From the NCBI GenBank assembly GCA_964230195.1, contig CAXRGH010000159.1, positions 1 through 5,710 of the forward strand: a stretch of DNA of 5,710 bases, given 5' to 3'. Shown one piece after another: positions 1 through 5,710 of the stretch. This stretch comes from CAXRGH01 sp964230195 (lineage in GTDB: Bacteria; Pseudomonadota; Gammaproteobacteria; Enterobacterales; Alteromonadaceae). Each line of letters opens with the position of its first letter. Position 1 is the first letter of the stretch. A program made the position numbers and the translations under genes. The notes beneath the pieces were generated by a model. That model had not been told where the DNA came from and did no database searches. It saw nothing but the letters and a program-made list of their open reading frames with translations.

Positions 1-251
1 ATAGTGATTTTACCAACGAGATAGGAATAAGAGCAGCTTTAGGACCGGTTATTGCCAATGTCTCCTACTCGACATTGATGGCAAGAATTATGAAAAGTCG
101 CCATGCATACAAAGCAGAAATTCAGTACAATGTAACAGATAATTTTGCTTTAAACCTTGGGGTCTTTTCTCAACACGACAAGGCTTCTTCATGGTATAAC
201 GACTCACGGAAAACGCATTTACCTTTTGCATCGGTTGAATACCAATTTTGA
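1..251 (+). CDS. C-terminal fragment of an outer-membrane beta-barrel protein (5' end outside the window)
   Basis: An open frame enters from the left edge (first full codon at base 3) and stops at TGA 249-251, giving 82 residues. The visible part has the alternating polar/hydrophobic pattern of amphipathic transmembrane beta-strands, for example around YKAEIQYNVTDNFALNLGVF, separated by short polar turns (SQHDKASSWYNDSRK). It ends in FASVEYQF. A final strand closing with C-terminal Phe is the known recognition signal of BAM-inserted outer-membrane proteins, so location in the outer membrane is a fair inference. The family cannot be named from this fragment; surface-polysaccharide, adhesin-export or porin-like barrels are all possible. 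No T-rich terminator hairpin follows directly, only a small TAAGC/GCTTA hairpin at 270-282. The coding sense is secure; the function is not. Confidence 0.7.
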   Translation, partial: SDFTNEIGIRAALGPVIANVSYSTLMARIMKSRHAYKAEIQYNVTDNFALNLGVFSQHDKASSWYNDSRKTHLPFASVEYQF

Positions 252-376
252 CCCCTAATGCGTCTGGGCTAAGCGAAGCTTAAATTACCATCTTAGGTGG
301 GGTTCATGGATATAATCAACGAACATTAGCTATCAAATATCAACAGCCCTGCTGGTGTTCCTCAAACGCCATGAAT

Positions 377-403
377 GCGGAAATACCTCTTTTAAGTTTC
401 CGC
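377..403. repeat. Inverted repeat GCGGAAA / TTTCCGC
   Basis: GCGGAAA (377-383) and TTTCCGC (397-403) form a perfect 7-bp stem around a 13-base loop. There is no following T-run on either strand, so it is not a typical intrinsic terminator. It shares its core with the inverted repeat at 458-482. Confidence 0.5.
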
Positions 404-457
404 TTTCGTGCTCTTTGAAATTGTATTGTATTTCTTCGCCTCAGTTTCTTCCTTCTT

Positions 458-482
458 TTTCCGCTAAAACTATTAACGGAAA
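458..482. repeat. Inverted repeat TTTCCG / CGGAAA, opposite order to the one at 377-403
   Basis: TTTCCG (458-463) and CGGAAA (477-482) form a 6-bp stem, again around exactly 13 bases. The arms are the same motif as at 377-403 but in swapped order, so the two units also offer cross-pairing between 377-383 and 458-464 (GCGGAAA with TTTCCGC). Confidence 0.45.
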
Positions 483-498
483 TCAGTATCCTAAGCAG

Positions 499-536
499 AA
501 AAAAAGGTGCTTTAATCCGAGACTAAAAGGAACCTT
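499..536 (-). terminator. Candidate Rho-independent terminator of the GGDEF-EAL gene
   Basis: Read on the minus strand, AAGGT (536-532 side, complement of AACCTT) pairs with ACCTT (complement of 504-508). After one mismatch the stem continues with a short U/A-rich helix containing a G-U pair. It is followed immediately by seven T (complement of A499-505). The element lies about 65 bases past the stop codon. The stem is imperfect and not GC-rich, so efficiency may be modest. Confidence 0.4.
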
Positions 537-599
537 ACGCTCATCAGAAATGAGATAAAAAGCGAGTCAAGTTGAATCGGAATAGCACGCGATATTCAT

Positions 600-3500
600 T
601 CAGGGCAGCACTGACTGAAAGTCTTCCTTGCTTAGCGGTTTGGACAACAAATATCCTTGTCCAAAGGAACATGGATAGGTACTGATAATGTCCAGTTGGG
701 CTTGAGTTTCAATCCCCTCCACAACGACCGATAGATTCAATTCATACGCCAACCGAGCAATACTTGCGAACAAGGCTCGCTGTTGTGGATGGGTAGTAAT
801 ATCGTCAATCAACGCCTTATCAATCTTCAAAGTGTTGAGTGGTAAACGAGTGAGATAGCTGAGAGACGAATAACCCGTACCAAAGTCATCTAATGCGATG
901 GAAATCCCTTTTTGTTGGAGTGTCGTTAACACATCAACAACGCCTTGCCTGTTCCCAAGTATGACATTTTCAGTTATTTCAAACTCAAAAACACTGTACG
1001 GCAGATCATATTTATCAATAATGGACAATGTTCGATGAACAAAATCGGCTTGTTGTACTTGAATAGGTGATATATTGACCGCTACGCGTCCAAACTTGCG
1101 TTCTTGATTACGCCACTCAACAATATGTTGACATACAGTGTCTAAAATCCAATCACCAATATTAACTATGGTACCGTTAGCTTCCGCTTGTTCAATAAAC
1201 ACTGCCGGAGAAATATGACCATGGACCGGATGTTCCCAACGTACGAGAGCTTCAGCCCCATTGAATTGCAATGTATCAAGACGCCATTTAGGCTGGTAAA
1301 CCACATAGAGCTGTTGATTCTCTATCACAGAGTTCAGATCTTGATTTATCCCTAATAGATAACGTAAGTCCTTTTCTAACTCCCGATTGAAGAACACAGG
1401 GGAATTCGGCTCTTGTTGTTTTGACTTAAAAAATGCTAAATCGCAGTTTCTATGTAATTGAACCGCAGTGGTTCCTCCATGAGGGTACTGATTAATACCC
1501 ATACTAAATGAACATATGATTGTTTCTTGTTCAATCTTGTAACCAGCAATGAGCGTATCCAAAAAGTTACGGGCGTAACGCTTTAGGGCTTGTTGTTTAG
1601 TACTGCCCCGCGTGAGCACTGCAAATTCACCACCACCAATCCGCGCACATTCGTCCGTTTTTGAAAGGCAACTGATAAGTCGATCCGCCACCGCTTTAAT
1701 TAAAGCGTCACCAAACCAATAACCTTTTATGTCATTGATATTTTTCAAGTCATGGATGTCAAAGAGTATTAACGCGAATGGTTTGTCAAGCGCAACATAT
1801 TCTTCAAGTGTTTCATTGAATTGCGCTCTATTACCAATTCCAGTTAAAGAATCTCTCATCGCTGCTTCGTGGAGTTGCTTCAGCCGTTTGTGACGCGAAT
1901 AAATGAACACCACCAAGAAACACACTACAATCACCACCAAGCCAATAATCACATACAACCACCATGCTGGCCGAATGGTAAATTCAAATTGAATAGGCTC
2001 GCCACTCCAAACGCCATCACTATTACTTCCTTGCACTTCAAAAATGTAATCACCCCACAACAAGTTTGTGAAAGTAACGCGATTATGGATTGTTTCAAAC
2101 CAACGCTTGTCGAAGCCAATTAGACGATATTGATATCGAAGACGGTCACTGCCGTGATAGTCCAATGACGCGAATGAAAATTCTAGGTTATTTAATTCGT
2201 AAGGAAGTACAACGGAAGAATTATTTATCAGATGATTAAGGCTAGCATTGCCACTTTTAAGACCGGTGAATATTGTATTTGGCTGATAGGTGTTTTCACT
2301 GACAACCTGAGTATTGATTGATATCAAACCGGTTGAGGATCCTATTGTCAGATGACCACCACCAATTGACATAGAATTGGGAATAAATCGGACTTCCCAG
2401 TCACTGAGTAAATTAGGAAATTCCGTTAGTGATTTTGTCTCAATGTCGTACTTCAAAATTTCAGTGATAGTACTCAACCATAACACATCATTATCGGGGA
2501 CCACGTTCGTAATCTGTTTATCTTGTAATCCGGATACTGCGACCAACTGATAACCTGTGCCGTCGGCCGCAGGAACGGCACTAAACAATCCAAAATCCGT
2601 TGAGGCAGCCCAAATGGTGCCATTTAGATCAACGTCGACATCAACAAATTCAGTCCCTTGTTCTGCTTCACTTGGAAACAAAATTTGGTATTCCCCCGAT
2701 GCTGCATTCACATTGATTAGGCCTACTGTGGAAGCAAGCCATAACTGCCCTTGACTGAAGACAGAGGCGTAACTGAAAGCCTTTGTCTCAGTATATAAAT
2801 TATCGTCATCGGCAAGATATTTGGCCGTTACCCCTTTCTGTTTATGAAATCTAAAAATAGGCTCACCAAATTGACTTGATACCAGAGCTTCGTTTTCGTT
2901 TAACCCCCAAATCGTATAAAACATTTGGCCTGGTAATTGAAACTGATCATTGAAATCCTCACCAAAACTCGTTGTTTCTTTGTTGAGAACATCGTGATAA
3001 GAAATACCACCATCATGCGCAAACCAATAACTTGAATTGTCCGGCGAAAGCCACGCCGAATAGATACGGACACCTGTCAGGCCCTCAACATCAGACTTGC
3101 TCATGGTTTTAGATTTGTGATTAAACAGCGCAACTCCTTCTTCGGAGGTGATTAATACATCTCCATCTTGTAAGGGGGCCGTTTGAAATATTTTGGCTTC
3201 TGCAGGTAGTACTGAATCATCGAGGTTTATATGACTCCCCTGTTTTAGGAATGAATAGTAAGATAATCCCTTTGATGTGCCGCACCACAGAATACCAGAG
3301 TCACCTACCAAGACGTCGTATACCTCATTCGATAATATACTGTCTAATTTTTGGGGGTCATGTTGTATATTGAAGGCTTCTTGCGTGGTGAGAGAATAAC
3401 TGACCAAACCTTTGGTAAAACTGGAGAGTAACAAGGCATCATTTTGAATTGTGATGTTACTGAATCGACTCTCCTCAAAGCCTGGAACAGAGACAGAGGT

Positions 3501-4322
3501 TAGCGTTTCACTTTTAATATCGAAATGATATAGACCGCTCGCGAAATACCGTGCGTACCAAACATCTCCTTTTTGGTTGGTAAACATGCCAGCTAGAATG
3601 CCATCGCCCTCTTGGTTTTTAAACGAACCGTACTCTACGCTGGGTTTTATGATGTGCTCGGGTTTTGCGTTCTCTTGTTGATGTGCAAGTTTGAAAATAC
3701 CCTCAGTAGTTGAGATATATAAGTGTTGTTGATATTCGACAATACTGGTGACGTAGGCGCGTTGTTCGCCCTCGTGAAACGCTACATATTCAAATTCATT
3801 ATTTCCATTTAGCTTAGCTAAACCTTCGTTATTTGCACTCCAAACACTTCCCAATGAATCATGAAACACCTGACTAGACCAATACGCTTGCTTGTTCGCC
3901 ATTGAGTAATGTTGAGATTCTATACCGCTACGCAGACGCGTAACGCCCTCAGTCGTTGATATCCATATATCACCTCGTTCGTCCTCACTAAAATTCGTAA
4001 CCTTATTGCCTATTATAGCGGGAGTAGATCGCGTGCTGTACGTCGTAAAACGAACACCGTCAAAACTAGCCGCTCCCGTGGGTGTGGCAAACCAAACCAG
4101 TCCATTGTTTTGTTGATAAATCTCAACAATGCGACTGTCTGGTAAGCCATCTTTGATGCTCATATTGGTGAATCGATATTGGATATTAGGATTGACTTCA
4201 CTCTGAACAGACATTGAAAACAAGCCAAACCATAAAAGCAGAATAGCGAGCCTCATTCTCACAATCCGACATTGAAAATTACTCAGGGAATAGAAACGTG
4301 GATCCTGTATCCGCATCAACAT
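600..4322 (-). CDS. Membrane sensor with periplasmic beta-propeller, Y_Y_Y, GGDEF (degenerate) and EAL domains; probable cyclic-di-GMP phosphodiesterase
   Basis: This 1240-residue protein is predicted to sit in the inner membrane and couple a periplasmic signal to hydrolysis of cyclic-di-GMP. Order of parts: a long positive N-region and hydrophobic export segment (about 23-41, LAILLLWFGLF); propeller repeats of the two-component-regulator type (about 45-690; recurring GxxWxxTxxGl blades such as GLVWFATPTG, GDIWISTTEG, GILWCGTSKG, GQLWLASTVG); a Y_Y_Y domain (about 705-785, with LRYQYRLIGFDKRW); one membrane helix (about 786-808); GGDEF (about 822-980); and EAL (about 990-1238). The GGDEF signature is GGGEF (896-900), the first metal motif is FDIHDLK, and the usual GH is GY, so cyclase activity is unlikely; the I-site Arg is Ser (SKTD). 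EAL keeps E1024, N1083, E1115, D1145, D1146, K1166, E1202, E1205 and Q1222. ATG 4322 is preferred because GAGGT lies 7 bases upstream. Met23 (codon 4254-4256) would give a more classical signal peptide but has only a weak GGA. Stop is TGA 600-602. The gene appears monocistronic. The sensed ligand is unknown. Confidence 0.93.
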   Translation of the reverse strand: MLMRIQDPRFYSLSNFQCRIVRMRLAILLLWFGLFSMSVQSEVNPNIQYRFTNMSIKDGLPDSRIVEIYQQNNGLVWFATPTGAASFDGVRFTTYSTRSTPAIIGNKVTNFSEDERGDIWISTTEGVTRLRSGIESQHYSMANKQAYWSSQVFHDSLGSVWSANNEGLAKLNGNNEFEYVAFHEGEQRAYVTSIVEYQQHLYISTTEGIFKLAHQQENAKPEHIIKPSVEYGSFKNQEGDGILAGMFTNQKGDVWYARYFASGLYHFDIKSETLTSVSVPGFEESRFSNITIQNDALLLSSFTKGLVSYSLTTQEAFNIQHDPQKLDSILSNEVYDVLVGDSGILWCGTSKGLSYYSFLKQGSHINLDDSVLPAEAKIFQTAPLQDGDVLITSEEGVALFNHKSKTMSKSDVEGLTGVRIYSAWLSPDNSSYWFAHDGGISYHDVLNKETTSFGEDFNDQFQLPGQMFYTIWGLNENEALVSSQFGEPIFRFHKQKGVTAKYLADDDNLYTETKAFSYASVFSQGQLWLASTVGLINVNAASGEYQILFPSEAEQGTEFVDVDVDLNGTIWAASTDFGLFSAVPAADGTGYQLVAVSGLQDKQITNVVPDNDVLWLSTITEILKYDIETKSLTEFPNLLSDWEVRFIPNSMSIGGGHLTIGSSTGLISINTQVVSENTYQPNTIFTGLKSGNASLNHLINNSSVVLPYELNNLEFSFASLDYHGSDRLRYQYRLIGFDKRWFETIHNRVTFTNLLWGDYIFEVQGSNSDGVWSGEPIQFEFTIRPAWWLYVIIGLVVIVVCFLVVFIYSRHKRLKQLHEAAMRDSLTGIGNRAQFNETLEEYVALDKPFALILFDIHDLKNINDIKGYWFGDALIKAVADRLISCLSKTDECARIGGGEFAVLTRGSTKQQALKRYARNFLDTLIAGYKIEQETIICSFSMGINQYPHGGTTAVQLHRNCDLAFFKSKQQEPNSPVFFNRELEKDLRYLLGINQDLNSVIENQQLYVVYQPKWRLDTLQFNGAEALVRWEHPVHGHISPAVFIEQAEANGTIVNIGDWILDTVCQHIVEWRNQERKFGRVAVNISPIQVQQADFVHRTLSIIDKYDLPYSVFEFEITENVILGNRQGVVDVLTTLQQKGISIALDDFGTGYSSLSYLTRLPLNTLKIDKALIDDITTHPQQRALFASIARLAYELNLSVVVEGIETQAQLDIISTYPCSFGQGYLLSKPLSKEDFQSVLP

Positions 4323-4358
4323 TCAGGCTACCTCATGAGCCTCCAGACTCATTTTTTT
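4323..4358 (-). promoter_or_regulatory. Leader of the GGDEF-EAL gene: Shine-Dalgarno site within two mutually exclusive hairpins
   Basis: On the transcript strand the ribosome site GAGGT (complement of 4330-4334) lies 7 bases before ATG 4322 and decides the start call. Just upstream, AUGAGUC-UGGA-GGCUCAU (4352 to 4335) can form a 7-bp stem with one G-U pair and a 4-base loop, leaving GAGGT free. Alternatively AGGCU (4342-4338) pairs with AGCCU (4329-4325), a 5-bp stem placing GAGGT in its 8-base loop. The two share bases 4338-4341 and cannot coexist. The pairing is visible; a regulatory role is inference. No convincing sigma-70 promoter was found for the gene. Confidence 0.4.
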
Positions 4359-4772
4359 AAATCGTATTGTGACGACGTATTTGAATATGCTTTAGTCTCG
4401 ACGGTCTGCACCAGTCTCAAACGAATCAACCGAGGAATATTTTATTCTCAAAGAAATTTCCCGATGAGCTTATCAACGCATCTTATTGTCGAAATAAACA
4501 ATATCACTGCTACACAATGTTGGTGTAAAAAATCAGCAATCAGCAGAAAATAATGACGAAGATCAGATATATCCCACGTTGTAAAAACTAATAGAAAGTT
4601 ATAAAACGAGCAATTGTACTTTAGTTATAGAGTTTAAATTTGGCGGGGGCCTTCATCATTTTGAGCGGGCAAAAAGGAGCTTTTTCAGCGCTGTTTCACG
4701 CTCAACGGAAACGTTGGACACTTTTCTTGTTATAGTGATTCAACCCCACCAGCAATTAAAAGTTCATAACCT
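4359..4772. other. Intergenic region without a supportable gene
   Basis: The 5' side of the GGDEF-EAL gene and the 3' side of the FG-GAP pseudogene meet here. A 93-codon frame at 4272-4553 (+) starts inside the large gene's N-terminus, has no ribosome site and no recognisable domain. A plus-strand frame open from about 4588 to 4888 has no ATG or GTG near its beginning and runs over the FG-GAP remnant, so I read it as fortuitous. The part up to about 4560 should hold the promoter of the minus-strand gene, but only weak matches were seen (for example TTGAGA 17 bases before GACTAA, around 4400-4430 on the minus strand). The part at 4640-4720 is rich in hairpins and locally less AT-rich. Confidence 0.55.
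4663..4716. repeat. Cluster of nested and tandem hairpins
   Basis: AAAAAG-GAG-CTTTTT (4671-4685) is a perfect 6-bp stem with a 3-base loop, enclosed by GAGCG (4663-4667) pairing with CGCTC (4699-4703). Between them lies the palindrome CAGCGCTG (4686-4693). Directly adjacent and sharing one base, CAACG-GAAA-CGTTG (4703-4716) is a perfect 5-bp stem whose plus-strand loop is a GNRA-type GAAA tetraloop. It could be a structured RNA, a bidirectional terminator-like element, or a mobile-element remnant. Nothing in the sequence decides between these. Confidence 0.4.
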
Positions 4773-5345
4773 TCAAATCAGAGTAATTGACGGCTGGCTT
4801 CCACGGTATTTAAGTAGTTGGAAATTTCCAAAATTAAAGCCAAAACGATCATCAGCGCTACCATTCGGTGAAATAAGTTTTTTCTGCTGAGATCACTCTC
4901 TCGGATTTCTTACAAACGCGTAAGCAGAGCCAGCATCAACATCAAGATTTTCAATATCATCTCGTCTGGCAGACCCAATTGCAATGTTTTCACTAGCTGG
5001 TCATTTAAATCAGCGCCAACGAAGGCAAAGCCATTATTTAGGGCAACAGTTCCACCGAATGTGTCGCCAGCCTCCCCCCCCCTCTGCTGTTAGCTTATCT
5101 TGTTGCTGCCATCCTTTATTGTTAAGTGCATAGACATACGCTGCGCCAATATCAACTTTATCCTCAAGGTCAACCTTGTCCGCTCCAATCAACATCAATG
5201 AACCATCAATAGTAACGCTGTAGCCAAAATGGTCGCCGGGCTTCGCATCATCGGCTACATGAATTGATTGTTGGGCGCCAGCTTGGCTGTAAGCAATGGT
5301 ACAAAAGAGTGCTACCGCTACTCTGCATAGGTTCAAAAACGTCAT
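4773..5345 (-). pseudogene. Decayed gene for a secreted FG-GAP repeat protein
   Basis: Start is ATG 5343-5345 with AGGA 7 bases upstream; a longer frame reaching 5417 lacks such a site. Residues 1-24 are a signal peptide (MTFLNLCRVAVALFCTIAYS, then QAGA before QQS). An FG-GAP repeat follows (GDHFGYSVTIDGSLMLIGA ... GAAYVYALNNKGWQQQDKL). At the G9 run (5074-5082) the frame is lost and stops at TAA 5034-5036. With eight G it continues EAGDTFGGTVALNNGFAFVGA, a second repeat. Then coding returns to the first frame as SENIAIGSARRDDI ... AGSAYAFVRNPRE, meets TGA 4893-4895 where repeat 1 has Trp, and goes on SQQKKLISPNGSADDRFG to about 4827. The next in-frame stop is TGA 4773-4775. The second repeat lacks its end and the third its beginning, suggesting an internal deletion of about one unit. 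Intact relatives are extracellular or periplasmic propeller proteins; the ligand is unknown. A 103-residue truncated secreted product could still be made. Confidence 0.8.
5074..5082 (-). repeat. Homopolymeric tract of nine G in the coding strand of the FG-GAP gene
   Basis: The plus strand shows nine C; the coding strand reads GA, then nine G, then AGG. With nine G the FG-GAP reading frame ends 38 bases later. With eight it would join repeat 1 to repeat 2 as KLTAEGGEAGDTFGG. Such tracts are known slippage sites in replication and also common sequencing-error sites. Confidence 0.75.
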
Positions 5346-5535
5346 GAAAATATCCTGATGATGACTCAAAACAATGAAAGCTGTGGATGATACCAACGAG
5401 TCGGGTTCTTGAAACAAACATCATGTCACTAAATTTTCCAGTAACAAAAATAAAATGTTGTATTCCTCGGTCTTATCGGACGTGATGGTGTTTTTATTCA
5501 CATCCCAAAACACGAATAAACAACGGTTCGACAAC
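5346..5535. promoter_or_regulatory. Divergent intergenic region between the FG-GAP pseudogene and the sensory gene
   Basis: Both neighbours start here and point outward, so promoters for each are expected. The pseudogene's ribosome site is AGGA (complement of 5353-5356). For the right-hand gene no strong Shine-Dalgarno or -35/-10 pair stands out; the octamer GAATAAAC occurs at 5514-5521 and again over the start codon at 5538-5545. Confidence 0.35.
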
Positions 5536-5710
5536 ATGAATAAACTTTTTCTTCTCACAAAACGCAAGCAAATCAACATAATGGCAATATTAGTGATTGT
5601 CATATCAACCACTGTGGTTATCATCAAAAGTGTTCAAAGTGTCAGCACAGCGCAATCAGGAAATCGTCAGCTCGCGCAGCTCGGGCTCCCCATGCTAGAA
5701 AAAACACAAG
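5536..5710 (+). CDS. N-terminus of a membrane-anchored protein, probably a chemoreceptor or sensor kinase (3' end outside the window)
   Basis: The frame from ATG 5536 stays open to the right edge (58 codons). It begins with a short positively charged segment (MNKLFLLTKRKQ), followed by one strongly hydrophobic helix (about residues 13-30, INIMAILVIVISTTVVII). It then turns polar and helical (KSVQSVSTAQSGNRQLAQLG, then LPMLEKTQ). This layout, an N-terminal signal anchor followed by a helical periplasmic stretch, is typical of methyl-accepting chemotaxis proteins and sensor histidine kinases, but no diagnostic domain is inside the window. The frame is also open upstream to 5413, with in-frame ATG codons at 5485 (GGA 4 bases before it) and 5455. 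I prefer 5536 because it places the charged residues directly before the helix, although its ribosome site is weak. A 68-codon antisense frame at 5421-5627 is treated as a shadow. Confidence 0.55.
   Translation, partial: MNKLFLLTKRKQINIMAILVIVISTTVVIIKSVQSVSTAQSGNRQLAQLGLPMLEKTQ

Larger units (their letters stand above)
252..599. other. Convergent intergenic spacer with inverted repeats, no gene
   Basis: This stretch lies between the end of the barrel gene (+) and the end of the GGDEF-EAL gene (-). A 67-codon frame at 355-558 (+) has no Shine-Dalgarno site, no recognisable domain and biased composition, so I do not call it. What is visible is ACCCC (251-255) that could pair with GGGGT (299-303), a small hairpin TAAGC-GAA-GCTTA (270-282), two inverted repeats sharing a TTTCCG core, and a candidate minus-strand terminator. 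The spacer is long for convergent gene ends and may include remnant sequence. Confidence 0.6.

Noticed and set aside
355..558. 67-codon plus-strand frame in the convergent spacer
   Set aside because: No ribosome site, no domain, composition unlike a protein, and it overlaps the inverted repeats and the candidate terminator.
1869..2123. 84-codon plus-strand frame
   Set aside because: Antisense to the membrane helix and Y_Y_Y coding region of the large gene; a shadow.
2557..2754. 65-codon plus-strand frame
   Set aside because: Antisense to the propeller coding region; no independent support.
4335..4358. Plus-strand terminator-like ATGAG/CTCAT followed by seven T
   Set aside because: No plus-strand gene ends upstream of it; the same bases are better explained as leader structure of the minus-strand gene.
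4272..4553. 93-codon plus-strand frame
   Set aside because: Starts antisense to the N-terminus of the large gene and has no ribosome site or recognisable domain.
4778..4864. 28-residue hydrophobic minus-strand frame (MVALMIVLALILEISNYL...)
   Set aside because: No ribosome site, and it overlaps in another frame the FG-GAP segment ADDRFGF, which has repeat-based support.
4588..4890. Plus-strand frame of about 100 codons without stops
   Set aside because: No ATG or GTG start near its beginning and it runs antisense across the FG-GAP remnant; no known domain recognised.
5470..5503. Possible flagellar sigma-28 promoter on the minus strand (TAAA ... CCGATAA)
   Set aside because: The spacing between the two parts is 13 bases, shorter than the roughly 16 expected, and it points toward the pseudogene.
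5421..5627. 68-codon minus-strand frame
   Set aside because: Antisense to the right-hand membrane protein, whose plus-strand frame has the expected charge and helix layout and stays open to the edge.
1..5710. CRISPR array, tRNA, rRNA or insertion-sequence ends
   Set aside because: No regularly spaced direct repeats, no cloverleaf or rRNA-like stretch, and no transposase motif or paired terminal repeats were recognised by eye.

Overview
The window looks like chromosome of a marine-type gammaproteobacterium, most likely Alteromonadales or Vibrionales. This is inferred from moderately AT-rich coding, from a large periplasmic propeller sensor joined to GGDEF-EAL, from FG-GAP repeat proteins, and from an outer-membrane barrel ending in Phe. 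No genus can be named from the sequence alone.

Layout from left to right. (1) Bases 1-251 (+) are the 3' end of an outer-membrane beta-barrel gene. (2) Bases 252-599 are a gene-free convergent spacer with two inverted repeats built on the same TTTCCG motif and a candidate terminator for the minus-strand gene. (3) Bases 600-4322 (-) hold one very large gene, about 1240 residues. It encodes an exported beta-propeller (two-component-regulator-propeller type), a Y_Y_Y domain, one membrane helix, a degenerate GGDEF (GGGEF) and an EAL domain with all expected catalytic residues. It is best read as a membrane sensor that degrades cyclic-di-GMP. (4) Its leader (4323-4358) carries a good Shine-Dalgarno site and two overlapping, mutually exclusive hairpins. 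(5) Bases 4359-4772 have no convincing gene, but 4663-4716 is hairpin-rich. (6) Bases 4773-5345 (-) are a decayed gene for a secreted FG-GAP repeat protein. It is broken at a run of nine G, has a second frame break with a probable internal deletion, and has an in-frame TGA where Trp is expected. (7) From 5536 to the window edge (+) is the N-terminus of a membrane-anchored protein of sensory type, divergent from the pseudogene.

The only functional theme visible is signalling. The large gene appears monocistronic, with different genes facing it or pointing away on either side. No mobile element, CRISPR array, tRNA or rRNA was recognised. I did not find a clearly new biological system. The points most worth checking are the decayed FG-GAP gene with its G9 tract, the probably dead GGDEF joined to an intact EAL, and the leader hairpins.
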